Shown here piece after piece: positions 61,700 through 64,000 of a stretch of 64,000 nucleotides of DNA. Both the position numbers and the translations under genes were made by a program. This stretch comes from Neptunicoccus sediminis (GTDB taxonomy: Bacteria > Pseudomonadota > Alphaproteobacteria > Rhodobacterales > Rhodobacteraceae). The stretch covers positions 23,097 through 87,096 of the forward strand of contig NZ_MDVX01000018.1 in assembly GCF_001719615.1 (NCBI RefSeq), given 5' to 3'. The stretch's first letter is position 1; the number at the start of each line of letters is the position of its first letter. The notes beneath the pieces are model-generated. The model was not told where the DNA came from. It saw only the letters and a program-made list of their open reading frames with translations, and did not search any database.

Positions 61700-62986
61700 C
61701 TACGAAATCGCAACAGATGGTGCGGGTGCAATCTGCTCAAACAAATCTCGCCACTGCTCTGGAGAGCGCCGCTTTGTAATGTCCACGGTCGCAATCGTAA
61801 GAGGAATCTCAGAGCCGGTTACAGACCACTGACGCAAAACGCCTTCCGATTTCCCTAAAGCTGCATGGTGAGGATACAGGAGCACGAGCCTCGGCATTGC
61901 TCCATCGGTCGCATAGCTGTGGCCATAGGCGAGCATCTGATAGATGTCCGGCTGCGCGACCCCGAGCCTTTGCGTGTCGGTAGGATCGAGTTGCTTCCAC
62001 TTCGTATCAATGATCACCGGCTCATCAGTATAGTCGATGACAATATCGGGGATCATTCGGAAAAGTTTATTGCTCAAAGCGTGGTGCTGAAAATGCTGCT
62101 TATGAACGATGCCGCGTCCGAGTGTCTGTTGAGCGCGACGGGCGACGTAGCGTTCAAAAAGATCGTTCATTGGAAACAAGAGGGCCGTCCCAGTCGTGTT
62201 TCCCGACGTAGTGTTCTGCCAATCGCCTCTTAAGAACAGTCGCGCCAATGGCACCAAGTTGGAGAAAGCCGTAGCACTACGATCATTCTGAATTGGTTCC
62301 GCCAGCGGGTTTTGAGAACGACCAACGTCCCTAAATACATCTAGTATGATCTGCAGATTTCTTTGGGTCGCCGAACTCCGGCTGATGCCACGCAAACGCA
62401 GAGTAGCGGCTTTTAAAAGGCGGTTCATTGGTGTGTTTTCGGAGAGCTCGTCGAACTCGCAGAAGAGCTTTGTCGGGGCCACGGGCCGCTTGGTGAGTTG
62501 TTGCCCAATATTGATTGCCCCACGAACAAAAGGCAGGTCGTCCTCTTGACCCTTATAGCGCCTCTGGATGCCACCTTTTATCGCTTTTGTCAGCCTGCGG
62601 GCAAAGAGCGCGATGAGAAGTTCAAGTAAGTTTCGCCGCTGAGTTTGAAGTTGAGCCAATTCGCCATCTGAGACCCGAAGATCATTTGCAACAGAGAGCA
62701 TTCGGACAAGCGCTAATCGGCTCTCTGACTCTGTGCTGTTAATCTTCGGAAGTATTTCCAAAGATCGGCCTTTGTAGCTCAGAACACCGCAGACTTGGCC
62801 CGCTTTGAGACCTCCAACAACACGGTTGAGCACAGCCCCTTGTGGCAATCGCAGCTCCCGGGCGGCCCGCTCACCCGCTTTGAAGAATGCCTCAGCCTCG
62901 TTCTGATGAATTCCATTCTCACCGATTGGGAATACACCCCACTCGCGCTCGATCAAAACCGATTGGTGATTAGCGAGTTTGGCCAT
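61700..62986 (-). CDS. mcrC: McrC-like restriction component
   Basis: 428 residues from MAKLANHQSVLIEREWGVFP. The N-terminal part is the McrC domain that binds McrB (GVLSYKGRSLEILPKINS), and the C-terminal PD-(D/E)XK nuclease has FRMIPDIVIDYTDEPVIIDTKWKQL (D, D-x-K) near residue 335, followed by QPDIYQMLAYGHSY. With McrB it forms a GTP-dependent modified-DNA restriction enzyme. It starts 6 nt after mcrB. The gene itself appears intact, but its partner is cut, so the system is probably inactive or re-purposed. Confidence 0.9.
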   Translation of the reverse strand: MAKLANHQSVLIEREWGVFPIGENGIHQNEAEAFFKAGERAARELRLPQGAVLNRVVGGLKAGQVCGVLSYKGRSLEILPKINSTESESRLALVRMLSVANDLRVSDGELAQLQTQRRNLLELLIALFARRLTKAIKGGIQRRYKGQEDDLPFVRGAINIGQQLTKRPVAPTKLFCEFDELSENTPMNRLLKAATLRLRGISRSSATQRNLQIILDVFRDVGRSQNPLAEPIQNDRSATAFSNLVPLARLFLRGDWQNTTSGNTTGTALLFPMNDLFERYVARRAQQTLGRGIVHKQHFQHHALSNKLFRMIPDIVIDYTDEPVIIDTKWKQLDPTDTQRLGVAQPDIYQMLAYGHSYATDGAMPRLVLLYPHHAALGKSEGVLRQWSVTGSEIPLTIATVDITKRRSPEQWRDLFEQIAPAPSVAIS

Positions 62987-62992
62987 TTAGGG

Positions 62993-63877
62993 TTAGCCCG
63001 ACTGCTTCTGCTGAACGGACCCGATCAATTCATCGTATGCGTCACGACCGTACTGTCCGAGCTCAAGATAATTGTCTACGTATCTGTACCTTTCGTCTTC
63101 GTACGCTTCATCCACACCGGGTGGGGCCGTTAGCCGCTCTCTGCGCAGGAATGCATTTCCACCACCGAGTATGGCCCGAACGCGGCTAAGATCTTCATGG
63201 AAATACTCCTTCAGAAGCGGAATGATCTTGTTGGCGATGACCTCATCCAGCTGCTCCAAGCTTTCAACGCTCGTGAAGTATGCATGACCGATCAGGTGAT
63301 CTGCGCCGAGATACCATTCAAGTCGCTTGTTGATCGCCTCGAGAACACTGTCCAAACCGATACCCTCAAGGACGATATCGCTCAGGAGTTCGGGGCGAGG
63401 AGGAATTTCTTCGAAACGAAACCGCCTACGAAGTGCTGTATCGAGAAGCGCAATTGAGCGGTCTGCCGTATTCATTGTGCCGACGATGTGAAGATTTGCT
63501 GGGAGCGCAAAGCGGTCCCCTGAGTATGGCAGAGTTACCGTCAATTCATTTAGGGCACCCGCACGCTTGTCTTCTTCAAGCAGAGTGATGAGCTCGCCCA
63601 GAACCTTTGAAATATTAGCTCTGTTGATCTCATCTATGATTAGAACGTGAGGCGGATGGGGCGCATCCTTCGAGGCAGGCTCTAAATAGGCAAGCAAATT
63701 GGGCCAGTTTATCTTATCGTGGAACAGCTGATAGATCGACTGTTGCGAGAGGTTACTAGCGTAGATGTCTTCGACCTCTATGCCGTTCTCGTCATCAGCG
63801 TGCCAGCGCCATTCAACGCCTCTTCGGTGCGGATGTCGTGCCTCTGGATCAAAGCTATAAGGCCCGGTAACTACGCC
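62993..63877 (-). pseudogene. mcrB: mcrB, 3' part only, interrupted by an IS end
   Basis: Reading on the minus strand from about 63877: GVVTGPYSFDPEARHPHRRG, then Walker B HVLIIDEINRANISKVLGEL, sensor 1 NLHIVGTMNTADRS, arginine finger LRRRFRFEEI, and the end ELIGSVQQKQSG. This is the AAA+ GTPase of McrBC. The frame is lost at the IS-like sequence beginning 63878 (in-frame stop at about 63922) and no Walker A P-loop (GPPGTGKT type) remains in the window. The 5' part may lie beyond the IS. An ATP/GTP-inactive fragment is expected. Confidence 0.75.
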
Positions 63878-64000
63878 TGTTGATTTCCGTTGAGAAGTGA
63901 CCCGGTATTTTCACCGAGATTTGACCCACCCTTGTTTATGTCTCAGCGGTCATGTTGTGGTCAATGCTGGCATCTCCTTTCTTGTTTTCTTTGCCGCCTC
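63878..64000 (-). mobile_element. Probable end of an IS21-family element
   Basis: The terminal sequence TGTTGATTTCCGTTGAGAA (63878-63896), followed by two TGACCC motifs (63898 and 63922), resembles the multi-repeat ends of IS21-type elements. On the minus strand a coding frame runs from the window edge to TGA at 63950-63952, with last residues EAAKKTRKEMPALTTT, as would fit the C terminus of IstB. The rest of the element is outside the window. The family call is from memory of such ends and is tentative. Confidence 0.4.

Larger units (their letters stand above)
55550..64000. mobile_element. Integrated genomic island at tRNA-Cys (left end; continues past the right edge)
   Basis: The gene content changes from housekeeping and transport to accessory at the tRNA fragment: a replication-like HTH gene, HipBA, a small island protein, IS66, McrBC and an IS end. 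No integrase, conjugation or phage structural gene is visible, so the type of element cannot be decided here. The right boundary should be an intact tRNA-Cys on the minus strand. Confidence 0.7.

Noticed and set aside
61354..61794. 146-codon minus frame across the IS66 right end
   Set aside because: It joins IS DNA, flanking DNA and antisense mcrC. Only the part outside the IS could be real, and that lacks a start.

Overview
The window reads as about 64 kb of chromosome from a marine-type alphaproteobacterium of the Rhodobacteraceae (Roseobacter group). The clues are the partial (2S)-methylsuccinyl-CoA dehydrogenase of the ethylmalonyl-CoA pathway, the divergent pckA / chvI-chvG-hprK-rapZ-EIIA-HPr block with a short HPr kinase, a class I lysyl-tRNA synthetase, CobN/CobW-type cobalamin genes, an NDUFS4-like complex I subunit and moderately high GC codon use. 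No rRNA and no CRISPR array is present. One complete tRNA (Arg-TCT) and one 3' tRNA fragment (Cys) are present.

Layout. 1-2.4 kb: mcd (cut by the window edge) and a metal-permease pair (NicO family plus DUF1007) whose upstream DNA carries a strikingly regular 14-bp array of GAAGCTTC palindromes. 2.6-10.3 kb: DUF1294, pckA, then the ChvIG two-component system fused in one operon-like run with HPr kinase, RapZ, EIIA-Man, HPr and an acyltransferase. 10.3-11.2 kb: soxR and a divergent VOC-family gene behind a textbook SoxR promoter with a 19-bp spacer. 11.2-18.8 kb: cobalt/cobalamin block (cobN, a GNAT gene, cobW, DUF1636, a His-rich membrane-anchored protein, cbtA, cbtB) with a cobalamin riboswitch ahead of cbtB. 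19-26.5 kb: smc, a GMC oxidoreductase that lacks any ATG/GTG/TTG start, its Tat-signal partner, a lytic transglycosylase and a 1-Cys peroxiredoxin. 26.6-31 kb: a surface-glycan block with an LpcC-like core mannosyltransferase, GT25, a hexapeptide acyltransferase and two different fucosyltransferase families (GT11 and GT10). 31-55 kb: housekeeping genes (pnp, rpsO, lysK, uvrB, the NDUFS4-like subunit, tRNA-Arg) mixed with transporters, an RTX-type protein, a beta-helix protein and a cystine ABC transporter.

From 55.55 kb to the right edge the DNA is accessory. A 48-nt 3' piece of a tRNA-Cys gene marks the end of an integrated element that extends rightwards beyond the window. Inside it are a helix-turn-helix gene containing three dyad iterons followed by an 11-bp-phased A-rich array (an arrangement like the lambda O gene/origin), a HipBA toxin-antitoxin operon with candidate operators at both ends, a small island protein with a strong terminator, a complete IS66 element with an 8-bp target duplication, and a McrBC restriction locus whose mcrB is cut by what looks like the end of an IS21-type element. 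No integrase lies in the window.

The features most worth experimental follow-up are the tRNA-Cys element with its candidate internal origin, the HipBA operator arrangement, the 14-bp palindrome array, the ATT-start oxidoreductase and the double-fucosyltransferase glycan locus.
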